From Lamprobacter modestohalophilus (GTDB lineage: Bacteria > Pseudomonadota > Gammaproteobacteria > Chromatiales > Chromatiaceae), in the NCBI RefSeq assembly GCF_016583905.1, contig NZ_NRRY01000050.1, positions 1-36,108 on the forward strand: 36,108 nt of DNA, given 5' to 3'. Positions 8,040 to 17,436 of the stretch are shown here, piece after piece. The notes under the pieces are model-generated. The model saw nothing but the letters and a program-made list of their open reading frames with translations, was not told where the DNA came from and searched no databases. A program made the translations under genes and the position numbers. Each line of letters starts with the position of its first letter. Within the stretch, counting starts at the first letter, position 1.

Positions 8040-8585
8040 CTAGGCAGCCAGGATGTAGCCAAGATCGATCTCGATCTCGTCGAACGGTGGGATTCGCGCA
8101 CGCTGCTGATGGTCCATCGTAGCAATGACGCGATAGCGGCCAGCCTCAAGTTGATGGGCAACCAGCTTGCGCTCCTCCGGCCAGATCAGCCAGTAATAAG
8201 GCACCTGGTGGCGTTGCAACAGCAGCGGAATCTGTTGTGTGTCCTTGCGCTCATAGCCGGGTGAAACGATCTCGCAGACCCAATCCGGCGGCAGGTCAAT
8301 CAAGCCACGAGGCAAGCTCGACAACCGTGATTTACGCCATCCGGCCAGATCGTGGGCCGGGCACTCGTGCGGCTCGTAAGCAACGCTGACCTCGGTGAGA
8401 ATCCACCAGCCATCGGGTCCGGAGCGACGATTGAATGGCCCGAGCTCCTCGCGCGTATTGCCTTGAGCCTGCGCGTGATACGGCCGCGTCATCGGGCGCC
8501 GAACGATCTCTCCGTCGATCAGCTCAACCTGCTCGTCGGCGCTGTGCAGCAGATCATCGACGGTTGCAAGCTTGAGTGCTTCCAC
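8040..8585 (-). CDS. Uma2 family (DUF820) putative restriction-like endonuclease
   Basis: The 181-residue protein matches the Uma2/DUF820 family, a PD-(D/E)XK-fold group common in cyanobacteria and purple bacteria. Visible features are an N-terminal VELIDGEIVRRP, the HDLAGWRKSR segment (first conserved Asp), PPDWVCEIVSPGYERKDTQQ (the E-X-SP core with a downstream Lys/Asp) and the closing VPYYWLIWPEERKLV strand. The length is normal. Biological targets of the family are unknown; many copies sit near TA modules, as here. The 240 bp upstream of it (8586-8825) holds no gene I can support. Confidence 0.85.
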   Translation of the reverse strand: MEALKLATVDDLLHSADEQVELIDGEIVRRPMTRPYHAQAQGNTREELGPFNRRSGPDGWWILTEVSVAYEPHECPAHDLAGWRKSRLSSLPRGLIDLPPDWVCEIVSPGYERKDTQQIPLLLQRHQVPYYWLIWPEERKLVAHQLEAGRYRVIATMDHQQRARIPPFDEIEIDLGYILAA

Positions 8586-8825
8586 AGTGACACCTTGAGT
8601 CGATTGGTGCGCACTAGCATATCAACTCCAACGACAGCTCACCGCATCCTGCCCCGGTCCCAGCCGGTAGCTCTAAGCAGGCTACAGGTACGTGCGAGCG
8701 CGCCATTCCGGGCGCCCTAGGCTTGCGCGATGCCCGCGTTGGACGTCACATACCTCCGAGCCCTGGGGCCATTGCGTGACAATGCCGCAGGATAGCTTCG
8801 ATACCCTGTCACCCAGACAGACCGC

Positions 8826-10193
<1,368 letters not shown>

Positions 10194-10214
10194 GATCTTA
10201 GAGGGCTCGAATCG

Positions 10215-11210
10215 TTAGTCACGCGTGCCCGGCGCCATGAACTCGGGACCAACGGGGTCGGTGACATGCTCAGCAATGATAGCGTCGATGCGCTCGCGCG
10301 CGCTGTCGTCGAGCTGCCAGCCGTCGATGCTGCTCACCGCGTCGAGCTGCGCCGGGCGGCGGGCGCCCCAGAGCGCGACGCTATGCCCGGGCTGGTCGAG
10401 CAGCCAACGCAGCGCCAGCGCCATGACGCCTTTGCCGACGTACTCTTGGGCAAAGGCATCAAGCGCTGCGACAGCGGCGAGGTATTGATCGAAACGGGGT
10501 TGTTGAAACTTGGGGTCCGACTGTCGCAGGTCATCGCCCTCGAACTTCCGATCCGGCGTCATCCGCCCACTGAGCAGACCACGACAGAGCGCGCCATAGG
10601 TGACGGTGCCGATCCTATGTTCGGCGCAATAGGGCAGCACCTCATCGCCCAGCTCACGCTCGAACAGGTTGTAAGGCGGCTGGTTGGCATGCAAGGGCGC
10701 GACGGCGCGAAAGGCGTCCATCTGCGCGGCATTGTAATTCGAGACACCTATTGCCCGAATCTTGCCGGCCTGCAGCAGCTCGTCCATCGCCCGCGCGGTT
10801 TCCTCGATCGGTGTCTTCGGGTCCGGCCAATGCACCTGGTAGAGATCGATGCGGTCCGTTTGCAGCCGGCGCAGCGAGTCGTCGACCTCGCGCATGATCC
10901 GCTCCCGGGTCGCCTCGCGCCAGACCTGCTGGTGATCATCGGACCAGTTCAGCCCGCACTTGGTCGCCAGCACCACCTTGTCGCGTAGCCCGTGGCGTTG
11001 CAGGGCGTCACCGACGATCTCTTCGGAGCGGCCCATGCCGTAGACTGCCGCGGTGTCGATGAAGGTGATGCCGAGGTCAACCGCATGTCGGATGGTCTCG
11101 ACCGACTGCTCATGGTCGGTGGCGCCCCACATCCAGCCGCCGATGGCCCAGGTGCCGAGCCCGATGCGTGAAACCTCGATGCCGCTATCGCCGAGAGTGG
11201 TGTATTCCAT
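10215..11210 (-). CDS. Aldo/keto reductase
   Basis: This NADPH-dependent oxidoreductase has the AKR (beta/alpha)8 signatures. Numbered from the ATG at 11210, the catalytic tetrad is Asp52 and Tyr57 in FIDTAAVYG, Lys84 in LATKCG and His127 in YQVHWPD. AIGVSNYNAAQMDAF and the nucleotide-binding region near the C-terminus complete the fold. The reading frame extends upstream to 11243, but the ATG at 11210 starts directly at the conserved MEYTTLGDSGIEVS and has an AGAGGCAG ribosome site, so I prefer it. Sequence style resembles the YajO/Tas group that reduces diverse aldehydes. The substrate is unknown. It is the first gene of a likely pair with the SEC-C gene. Confidence 0.9.
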   Translation of the reverse strand: MEYTTLGDSGIEVSRIGLGTWAIGGWMWGATDHEQSVETIRHAVDLGITFIDTAAVYGMGRSEEIVGDALQRHGLRDKVVLATKCGLNWSDDHQQVWREATRERIMREVDDSLRRLQTDRIDLYQVHWPDPKTPIEETARAMDELLQAGKIRAIGVSNYNAAQMDAFRAVAPLHANQPPYNLFERELGDEVLPYCAEHRIGTVTYGALCRGLLSGRMTPDRKFEGDDLRQSDPKFQQPRFDQYLAAVAALDAFAQEYVGKGVMALALRWLLDQPGHSVALWGARRPAQLDAVSSIDGWQLDDSARERIDAIIAEHVTDPVGPEFMAPGTRD

Positions 11211-11505
11211 GAGAGCTGCCTCTGAGTTGGGTGTCGATGGCAATGACCTGCTGGCGTATCGAACGGCGCCACCTGAAGGTCCGGTTGCCGTTGCATGGAC
11301 GATACCCTAACAAAGGGAGGATGCCGGCGGTCAAGATCAGACCCTGCGCGACGGGCGCGAACCAAGACCGCCTCCCCGCAACGGCCATCCGCAACGCGTT
11401 TGACGGAAATAGCCGCGCACACACGCGCTGCACATGCCAGACTTGGGCTTTCGCGGAGATGCCTGAGGCGCTCCAGTCAGCTCAAACGGGGTGGCAAGGT
11501 GCGTC

Positions 11506-12621
11506 ATGCAAACCTTGACGATCATGTCATCGAGCCAGGATCGCTTGCAGGCTCTCCGCAGCATTGAACCTTGGCTTCCCGGATCACTGACCAACCTCGA
11601 GAGACAAGCTTTGATGGCGATGCAAGGCCCGAGCGGTCGGCGCTCAATGCTGACAAGGGTTGGCTGCCTGCTCTGCTTCGTGCGGCGGGTGCTACAGCAT
11701 TTCAGCCACAATCGCGGCCTGCTGCTGGCCGGTGGGGTCGGCTACAACATCCTGTTATCGATCATCCCGCTGTTTGCGGTGCTGGCTGTCACGCTGTCAA
11801 AGATCGTCAGCGAGGAGCGGCTGCTCGAGGTCATCGCGCTACAGGCACGTCTGTTGACACCGGGTCGCTCGGAGCTGCTGGTCGAGACCCTGCGCTCGCT
11901 GCTCGCGCAACGCCAGCTGATCGGCTGGGTCGGCTTTGGCGTGATGCTGTTCTTCAGCTCGCTGGCGTTTCGGATGCTCGATGACGCGGTCGCCATCATC
12001 TTCCAGCGCCATCGCCGCACCGCCTCGCGACGCCTCTGGGTGGCGGCGCTGCTGCCCTATGTCTATGTCGCCGTGCTCGGTGTCGCGCTGCTTGGCCTGA
12101 CCGGCTTGGTCGCGCTGTTCAATACCATGGGCCGGCTCGATCTGAGCCTGCTCGGCATGCACCTACCCCTCTCTGGCGCCGCGGTATTCGGACTCTGGGC
12201 CTCCAGCTTCTTTGGCGTCGCCTTGCTGTTTGCGTCGATCTACAAGGTGCTCCCGGTGGTGCCAGTCCACATCGGCAGGGCGCTGATCGGCGGCTTGGTC
12301 GCCGCCGCACTCTGGGAGCTGATCCGGCTGGCGCTGGTCTGGTGGTTCGCCAAGGTGTCGATGGTGAATCTGGTCTATGGCTCGCTTGGCACGGTGATCG
12401 TCTTGCTCCTGTTCTTGGAGGCAGCGGCGGTGATCCTGCTGCTGGGGGCGCAAGTGATTGCCGAGCTGGAGCGGAGCGCCGAGGCTGGACTGCCCTGGTA
12501 TCAAGAGCCAGATCGCCCCGCGTCGGCATCATCAAACAGCTGCATCGGTGTGAGCTTCGCGACGGCGCCGAGCGACACGAATAGGTCAAGCGACAGACAC
12601 AGCCGACATCGCCGAGACTGA
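11506..12621 (+). CDS. YihY/BrkB family inner-membrane protein
   Basis: The protein (about 370 residues) carries the YihY/BrkB core: LLLAGGVGYNILLSIIPLFA, GWVGFGVMLFFSSLAFRML, later VPVHIGRALIGGLVAAALWE and VYGSLGTVIVLLLFLEAAAV. Six membrane helices are apparent. The family was once called ribonuclease BN by mistake and has no settled function. The N-terminal 45 residues before the first helices are hydrophilic and the C-terminal tail is Ser/Arg-rich. The start is uncertain: GTG at 11491, ATG at 11506 (AAGGTG upstream, chosen) or ATGs near 11614-11620. It is divergent from the aldo/keto reductase across about 295 bp in which I see no other gene. Confidence 0.85.
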   Translation: MQTLTIMSSSQDRLQALRSIEPWLPGSLTNLERQALMAMQGPSGRRSMLTRVGCLLCFVRRVLQHFSHNRGLLLAGGVGYNILLSIIPLFAVLAVTLSKIVSEERLLEVIALQARLLTPGRSELLVETLRSLLAQRQLIGWVGFGVMLFFSSLAFRMLDDAVAIIFQRHRRTASRRLWVAALLPYVYVAVLGVALLGLTGLVALFNTMGRLDLSLLGMHLPLSGAAVFGLWASSFFGVALLFASIYKVLPVVPVHIGRALIGGLVAAALWELIRLALVWWFAKVSMVNLVYGSLGTVIVLLLFLEAAAVILLLGAQVIAELERSAEAGLPWYQEPDRPASASSNSCIGVSFATAPSDTNRSSDRHSRHRRD

Positions 12622-12758
12622 GGCTGCGATGAGGACGGGAATGCGCACGGATTCCATCAGGGCGCGAGGAGCAATCACAGGACTGGCCAGACCCGCGGTC
12701 TGCGATTAGCATCCGCGCCTTTATCACCACTTTTAATGCCATCATTGAGGGAGTTGCT

Positions 12759-14009
12759 GTGACCGATCTGCGTGTGCCCGTCTTGATTCCACTCGTCTTG
12801 ATTCCATTCCTCGCCGCCGTGCTGAACCCCGCCGCCGCAGAGCCGGCGACGCGCACGATCTCCGGTCAGCTGACCTACCTGCAGCGGATTGCGTTAACCC
12901 CGGATAGCCTCGTCGTGGTCGAATTTCGCGCTAAAGATGATCAGGCGCTCACGGACGAGACTCGCTTCGGCACTGAAGGCCGGCAGGTACCGCTGCCGTT
13001 TGCGCTGCAGGTGCCGCGCAACACCAGCGGCCAGATCCGTAGCGCGATCTGGAGCGGTGGACGCCCGGCCTGGATCAGCGATCCGGTGGCCATCACGGCG
13101 GATGACGAGCCGCTCGAGGTCGGTACCTTGCGACTCCAGCCCATCACCCCGATGGGCTTCACGACGATCATGCATTGTGGCGAGACCGAGATCGAGATCG
13201 GCGCGATCGACGATCATCTGCGCCTGCGTGTCGACGGCAAGACGATCGACCTTCAGCCAACCCCTGCTGCCTCGGGCGCCAAATTCGCAGCCCAGGATGA
13301 CCCCGAGACCTTCTTCTGGTCGCAGGGCAATAGCGCCTTGGTGAGCGTGGCGGGCGAGCCCCTGCCCGAGTGCGTCGCGGCGGTCCCGGTCGAGCAGGCG
13401 CCATTCAGGGCGCGTGGCAATGAGCCCGGCTGGAACATGACGATGAGCGGTGAGCAGATCGTGCTATCGCTCGACTACGGCACCCGCGAGATCAAGGCCA
13501 AGCTGCCTGAGCCTGTCGAAACCAACGGCACGCGGGTCTACAGCCTGCCGGAGCAGAACCTCAGCATCCGCATCAGTGAGCACCTCTGCAGCGATACCAT
13601 GACCGGGATGCCTTATCCGAGCACCGTCGCGCTCGAGATCGAGGATCAGCGTCTGACCGGCTGCGGAGGTGAGCCAAGCACCCTGCTCGAAGGAGAGGAA
13701 TGGACGGTCCGTTCGCTCGCAGGCGAGCCGGTGCCTGATGAGGTCTCGGTCACCATCAACTTCCTAGAGAACGACCGTGTCGCCGGCAGCAGCGGTTGCA
13801 ACCGTTTCATGGGCGGCTATGCGCTGACGGGCGAGGGACTCTCATTCGGCCAGATCGCCGGCACCATGATGGCCTGCCCGGAACTGCAGATGCAGACCGA
13901 GCAGCGTTTTCTTGGGCTGCTGCAGGACGTCAACCGCTTTGAGGTCACCCGGGATGGCGGGCTGCGATTGATCACCACGGACAACGCGCGCATCAGCGCT
14001 GAGCGCTGA
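12759..14009 (+). CDS. Exported multi-domain envelope protein: YbaY-like, MliC-like, COG3650-like and META/HslJ domains
   Basis: A GTG start at 12759 has TGAGGGAG six bases upstream. Residues 1-27 form a signal peptide (VLIPLVLIPFLAAVL then AAA). It is followed by a beta-rich YbaY-like segment (about 30-125) and an MliC-type lysozyme-inhibitor-like segment near 135-205, from FTTIMHCGETEIEIG to EPLPEC. Next comes a FRARGNEPGWNMTM segment typical of COG3650 proteins (about 213-305). The C-terminal META domain (about 310-405) has GSSGCNRFMGGY and AGTMMACPELQMQTE, as in the heat-shock lipoprotein HslJ. No lipobox Cys follows the signal peptide, so a soluble periplasmic location is likely. A role in envelope stress or lysozyme resistance is inferred from the MliC and META parts. 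Confidence 0.8.
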   Translation: MTDLRVPVLIPLVLIPFLAAVLNPAAAEPATRTISGQLTYLQRIALTPDSLVVVEFRAKDDQALTDETRFGTEGRQVPLPFALQVPRNTSGQIRSAIWSGGRPAWISDPVAITADDEPLEVGTLRLQPITPMGFTTIMHCGETEIEIGAIDDHLRLRVDGKTIDLQPTPAASGAKFAAQDDPETFFWSQGNSALVSVAGEPLPECVAAVPVEQAPFRARGNEPGWNMTMSGEQIVLSLDYGTREIKAKLPEPVETNGTRVYSLPEQNLSIRISEHLCSDTMTGMPYPSTVALEIEDQRLTGCGGEPSTLLEGEEWTVRSLAGEPVPDEVSVTINFLENDRVAGSSGCNRFMGGYALTGEGLSFGQIAGTMMACPELQMQTEQRFLGLLQDVNRFEVTRDGGLRLITTDNARISAER

Positions 14010-14108
14010 TGGCCATTTTGGAAGCAAGCCCACCATTGATGATGCGTTCGCCTGCCCGCACCCTCGATCAAGCAAGCTTGACCGCGCCACTCGGGAATCG
14101 ACCGCAGC

Positions 14109-15641
14109 ATGAACAGCCCCAGCGACCTTCACAGCCTTGACCGCGATGCGGTTGAGACCACAGCAGCACCGCTATTCGCGTTCGACAATAGCTACGCGCG
14201 TCTCCCCGAGCACTTCTATGCGCGCGTCCCGCCGACGCCTGTCGCCGAGCCGGGGCTGCTACGACTCAACCGGCCGCTGGCCGAGCAGCTCGGGCTCGAT
14301 GCCGATGCCCTCTCGACCCCCACCGGCGCGGCCATCTTCGCCGGCAATCTGATCCCAGAAGGCGCCGACCCGATCGCGATGGCCTACGCCGGCCATCAAT
14401 ACGCGCAGTTCGTGCCGAGCCTGGGCGATGGCCGCGCCATCCTGCTGGGCGAGCTGATCGACCGCAATGGGGTGCGACGCGATCTCCATCTGAAGGGTGC
14501 CGGACGCACCCCCTTCTCACGCTCGGGTGATGGTCGCGCAGTGCTCGGCCCGGTACTGCGCGAATACGTGCTCGGTGAGGCGATGGCCGCACTGGGCATC
14601 CCGACGACGCGCGCCTTGGCCATGGTCGCCACCGGCGAGGAGGTCTATCGCGAGCGTATCGAGAGCGGCGCCGTGCTGGTGCGCGTCGCCGCAGGCCATG
14701 TGCGGGTCGGCACCTTCGAGTACTTCGCCCGCCGCGGCAACAGCGAAGCGGTCAAGGCCCTGGCCGACTATGTGATCCAGCGCCATTATCCCGACTGCGC
14801 CGAGACCGAACAGCCCTATCAGGCCCTGCTCGAGCAGGTGGTCAAACGCCAGGCCGAGCTGATCGCGCAGTGGATGCTGGTCGGCTTTATCCACGGCGTG
14901 ATGAACACCGATAACGTCGCAATCTCGGGCGAGACCATCGACTACGGTCCCTGCGCCTTCATGGACGCCTTCCATCCGCAGACCGTCTACAGCTCCATCG
15001 ATCGCTTTGGCCGCTATGCCTGGGATCAGCAGCCCCGCATCGGCTACTGGAACCTGACTCAGCTCGCCAATTGTCTACTGCCGCTGCTCGGCGGGGATGA
15101 AGACGAGGCCAAGCAGACCGCACGCAACGCGCTCGACACCTACGGCAAGGCCTTCGAGACGCACTACTACGGTGGCTTGCGGACCAAGATCGGCCTGCTC
15201 GATGAGCGTGCCGGCGATGATGATCTCGCGCTCGATCTGCTCGGACGCATGGCCGCGCAGCAGGCGGACTTCACCAATACGTTTCGCGCGCTCTGCGAGG
15301 TCGATGCCGATGATCCGGCGACGGATGCGTCCGTGCGCAGGTTGTTCGCAGCCCCGGCCGCGTTTGACCAATGGGCGCTGCAGTGGCGCGAGCGCCTGGC
15401 CACCCAGACCCAGCCCGACAGCGAGCGCCAGGCGGCGATGCGTGCGGTGAACCCGGCCTACATCCCGCGCAATCACCGCGTCCAGCAGGCGATCGACGCC
15501 GCCAACAATGGTGACCTTGAGCCACTCGACCGGCTGCTCGAAGTGGTCTCGCAACCCTATGAGGAGCACCCGGCACGGGCTGAATACCGACAGCCGCCGC
15601 GGCCGGATGAGGTCGTTGAGCGCACCTTCTGCGGGACCTGA
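14109..15641 (+). CDS. selO: SelO (YdiU) protein AMP transferase pseudokinase
   Basis: The 510-residue protein matches SelO/YdiU throughout. Family knowledge: SelO binds ATP in flipped orientation and AMPylates Ser/Thr/Tyr on redox-related proteins. Visible elements are YAGHQYAQFVPSLGDGRA, HLKGAGRTPFSRSGDGRAVL with Lys129, YVLGEAMAALGIPTTRALA, and the catalytic MNTDN (Asp268) with the metal-binding IDYGP (Asp278). The protein ends in FCGT: a cysteine three residues from the end, where animal SelO carries selenocysteine. The tail NPAYIPRNHRVQQAIDAA is also conserved. It follows the META gene by 100 bp on the same strand. All expected active-site residues are present. Confidence 0.95.
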   Translation: MNSPSDLHSLDRDAVETTAAPLFAFDNSYARLPEHFYARVPPTPVAEPGLLRLNRPLAEQLGLDADALSTPTGAAIFAGNLIPEGADPIAMAYAGHQYAQFVPSLGDGRAILLGELIDRNGVRRDLHLKGAGRTPFSRSGDGRAVLGPVLREYVLGEAMAALGIPTTRALAMVATGEEVYRERIESGAVLVRVAAGHVRVGTFEYFARRGNSEAVKALADYVIQRHYPDCAETEQPYQALLEQVVKRQAELIAQWMLVGFIHGVMNTDNVAISGETIDYGPCAFMDAFHPQTVYSSIDRFGRYAWDQQPRIGYWNLTQLANCLLPLLGGDEDEAKQTARNALDTYGKAFETHYYGGLRTKIGLLDERAGDDDLALDLLGRMAAQQADFTNTFRALCEVDADDPATDASVRRLFAAPAAFDQWALQWRERLATQTQPDSERQAAMRAVNPAYIPRNHRVQQAIDAANNGDLEPLDRLLEVVSQPYEEHPARAEYRQPPRPDEVVERTFCGT

Positions 15642-15710
15642 GGCCGGAGCACCGCTACTCCCAGAGCGCAGGTTCGAGGAGACCGAGACCGGCAGTTGGT
15701 GTTGAACCTG

Positions 15711-16082
15711 TTAGGCCAAATAGGTGTTGGGCCGATAGTCCTGAAACAGCCTGTCATAGGTCACAATGCGCATCTCTTCGCAGTGCGCTTGGGCGATCAG
15801 TAAGCGATCGAACGGGTCTTTATGGTGGTCAGGCAATGTCATAACGGCTTGCGTGTGGCTCGGCGTAATGCTTAGCCATTCAAATCCTTGCGCACCAATA
15901 TCGTCAACAATCTGAGGGGACGGCAACGGCATTTTCCCCAAGTTGTTCTTGATAGCCATTTCCCAGACGCAAACGGCACTCACAACCGCCCCGCTATTCT
16001 GGATCAGTCGAATCGCGTCTTGATTGGTGATTGCCCCCATCAGCCAATCGTAGACGATGCAGGTATCAAGCAGCAGGCGCAC
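15711..16082 (-). CDS. vapC: PIN-domain toxin of a VapBC-type module
   Basis: The PIN ribonuclease domain starts at a GTG (16080-16082) that overlaps the end of the antitoxin gene and gives RLLLDTCIVYDWL. Acidic metal ligands are visible: Asp near residue 6, Glu in AVCVWEMAIKN and Asp in KDPFDRLLIAQAH, followed by IVTYDRLFQDY. At 123 residues the length is normal for VapC. The longer upstream open frame (to 16229) only overlaps the antitoxin and has no PIN features, so I do not use it. Antitoxin-then-toxin order and the 17-bp overlap indicate translational coupling. The toxin probably cleaves RNA; its target is unknown. Confidence 0.85.
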   Translation of the reverse strand: MRLLLDTCIVYDWLMGAITNQDAIRLIQNSGAVVSAVCVWEMAIKNNLGKMPLPSPQIVDDIGAQGFEWLSITPSHTQAVMTLPDHHKDPFDRLLIAQAHCEEMRIVTYDRLFQDYRPNTYLA

Positions 16083-16317
16083 TGGGCTCCCCAAAAAAGA
16101 GTTGCTCGACACGCTGGTCGGTTTCAGGTGAGCGCCACTCGGTCGCGTAGGGCACAAGCCCGCGCCAGGCGCCAGGCGGCTTGATCTGTACGGGCTGATA
16201 GGGAACGAGACGCGCCACGGGCACGCCATTGCGAGCGATCAGAACGTCTTCGCCGCGCTCTGCCGCAACGATCAAACCGGATAATTGGCTCTTCGCCTCG
16301 TGCATGTTGACTTGCAT
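16066..16317 (-). CDS. vapB: Phd/YefM-type antitoxin partner of the PIN toxin
   Basis: The 83-residue protein begins MQVNMHEAKSQLSGLIVAAE, followed by GEDVLIARNGVPVARLVPY. That is the Phd/YefM DNA-binding N-terminus, which dimerises and binds its own promoter. The C-terminal half (WRGLVPYATEWRSPETDQRV) would wrap the toxin. It lies immediately upstream of and overlaps the PIN toxin gene, and an inverted repeat at 16345-16360 sits 28 bp ahead of its ATG. Confidence 0.85.
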   Translation of the reverse strand: MQVNMHEAKSQLSGLIVAAERGEDVLIARNGVPVARLVPYQPVQIKPPGAWRGLVPYATEWRSPETDQRVEQLFFGEPSAPAA

Positions 16318-16344
16318 GGTTTTCGCTGCACCCCCAAAGTGATT

Positions 16345-16360
16345 TAGCTAAAATTAGCTA
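16345..16360. promoter_or_regulatory. Palindromic operator of the VapBC module
   Basis: TAGCTAAAATTAGCTA is an inverted repeat with perfect 7-base arms (TAGCTAA / TTAGCTA) around AA. It lies in an A/T-rich patch just upstream of the antitoxin start on the reverse strand. Antitoxins of this family bind such palindromes to repress their own operon. Position and symmetry support the call; binding is inferred. Confidence 0.6.
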
Positions 16361-16466
16361 GAATACGACGGAGCGTCAAGATCAATGTCCTTATCGCGTC
16401 TGAGCTTCGCGAAGCGGGCGCGGTTGTAGACCCCTCGGGCGTTCTGTCGGATGCCAGGTCGCGGCA

Positions 16467-16490
16467 GCCGGCTGCCGGCTGCCGGCTGCC
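16467..16490. repeat. Three tandem copies of GCCGGCT
   Basis: The heptamer GCCGGCT repeats three times exactly (16467-16487) and is followed by a partial copy. It lies in the gap ahead of the small ABM-like gene. It may be simple slippage or part of a hairpin; no function is evident. Confidence 0.5.
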
Positions 16491-16559
16491 TTGTGGTCAG
16501 CGAGGAATCGGCTATATTTGCCTGGGTATACTCAGAACCTTGCCCAGGAGCGCCCAGAC

Positions 16560-16871
16560 TTGTACTGCTCGATTCGCCGCTACCAGCTCATCAAGGGAAC
16601 GCCTGATCTTGTGCGCGAAAAGGCCGAGACCGTTTTCATGCCGCGCATCAAAGCCCTCGACGGTTTCGTCAGCTACTCCGTCATCGTCACCGGGCTCGGT
16701 GGCGACGGACTGCCGGGTATCGTGACCGTGAGCGTGTTTGATGCTGCCGAGCAGGCCATGGCATCGAGCAAGCTCGCCGCTGCCTGGGCGCGTGAGATGA
16801 GCGCGTTCTTCTCGCTGGAGAAGCTCGGCGAGGAGTCCGGGCAGATCGCTTGCCAAGCGGAAGCAGATTAG
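16560..16871 (+). CDS. Small ABM/ferredoxin-like-fold protein
   Basis: From a TTG at 16560 the protein is 103 residues and begins LYCSIRRYQLIKGTPDLVRE, the usual opening of a widespread family of small alpha/beta-barrel (antibiotic-biosynthesis-monooxygenase-like) proteins. It continues with MPRIKALDGFVSYSVI and VTVSVFDAAEQAMASSKLAA. Family members are dimeric and mostly uncharacterised. CAGGAG lies 10 bases upstream of the TTG. The same frame opens earlier with another TTG at 16491, but those 23 residues lack family similarity. No strand partner is evident. Confidence 0.7.
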   Translation: MYCSIRRYQLIKGTPDLVREKAETVFMPRIKALDGFVSYSVIVTGLGGDGLPGIVTVSVFDAAEQAMASSKLAAAWAREMSAFFSLEKLGEESGQIACQAEAD

Positions 16872-16992
16872 CCAGCCGTGCGTAACGGCCGATCGGCCGC
16901 GCTGTCGGTGTCTCTATCCTGTCCTCACCAGACCGACTGCACATCCAGAAGCTATACCTGCCGATTTATCTCTGAGCCGCAGAGGTGAGCCC

Positions 16993-17241
16993 GTGACCAG
17001 CGTCACCAGCCGCGAATTCAATCAAAGAACCAGCGAGGCGAAGCGGGCGGCCGACCGTGGTCCTGTGTTCATCACGGTCCGAGAACGCGCCAGCGATGTC
17101 CTGCTGTCTATCGAGGACTAAGACAGGCTTGCCCGAACAGACCGCAACATCGCCGATCTGCTGTCCATGCCGGGCGTAGAGGAGATCGATTTCGAGCCGC
17201 CGCGGCTGCTTGATCGCCCTAAAACGCTCGACCTAGACTAA
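16993..17241 (+). pseudogene. Phd/YefM antitoxin with an internal stop
   Basis: From the GTG at 16993 the frame gives TSVTSREFNQRTSEAKRAAD, then GPVFITVRERASDVLLSIED. A TAA follows at 17119-17121, where relatives have a Tyr codon (EDYDRL). Beyond it the same frame continues with DRLARTDRNIADLLSMPG and ends at a TAA overlapping the next ATG (TAATG). This is a complete 82-codon Phd antitoxin interrupted only by one nonsense codon. It is directly coupled to the PIN-toxin remnant, so the pair was once a TA operon. The truncated 42-residue product could still bind DNA but would lack the toxin-binding tail. Confidence 0.8.
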
Positions 17242-17340
17242 TGTTCTTGCTCGATACCAACGTCGTCTCCGAGTTGCGCAAGGTCCGCTCCGGAAAGGCC
17301 GATGCGAATGTCGCGCAATGGGCCGAGACCCTGCCCGAGG
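17241..17340 (+). pseudogene. PIN-domain toxin, N-terminal fragment only
   Basis: The ATG at 17241 overlaps the antitoxin stop. The frame reads MFLLDTNVVSELRKVRSGKA and DANVAQWAETLPEA, the first strand and helices of a FitB/VapC-type PIN domain with its first catalytic Asp. After about 33 residues the PIN similarity ends abruptly and unrelated sequence follows. The remaining acidic ligands are missing, so no nuclease activity is expected. Loss of the toxin fits with the nonsense mutation in its antitoxin. Confidence 0.75.
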
Positions 17341-17430
17341 CAGCAGATGGTGGCGGCGGCCAAGGACGCAATGATCCACGACCTGATCCTGAGCCGTCGC
17401 GATGGCTACGAGGCGCGGGTGACGGAGAAT
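17341..17430 (+). pseudogene. Fragment resembling the ATPase domain of a peptide/bacteriocin ABC exporter
   Basis: In a different frame from the PIN fragment, 30 codons read QQMVAAAKDAMIHDLIL then SRRDGYEARVTEN. ABC exporter ATPases, especially those of NHLM/NHLP bacteriocin export clusters, have a matching stretch (DA.IHD.I..RP.GY...V.E) just before the FSGGQ signature. Here the signature itself is missing. The assignment rests on this one motif and my memory of the family. If right, a distant transporter gene left a scrap here. Confidence 0.45.
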
Positions 17431-17436
17431 GCAGAC

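Noticed and set aside
16886-16899. CGGCCGATCGGCCG palindrome after the ABM-like gene
   Set aside because: No T-tract follows and short GC palindromes are expected in GC-rich DNA; not called a terminator.
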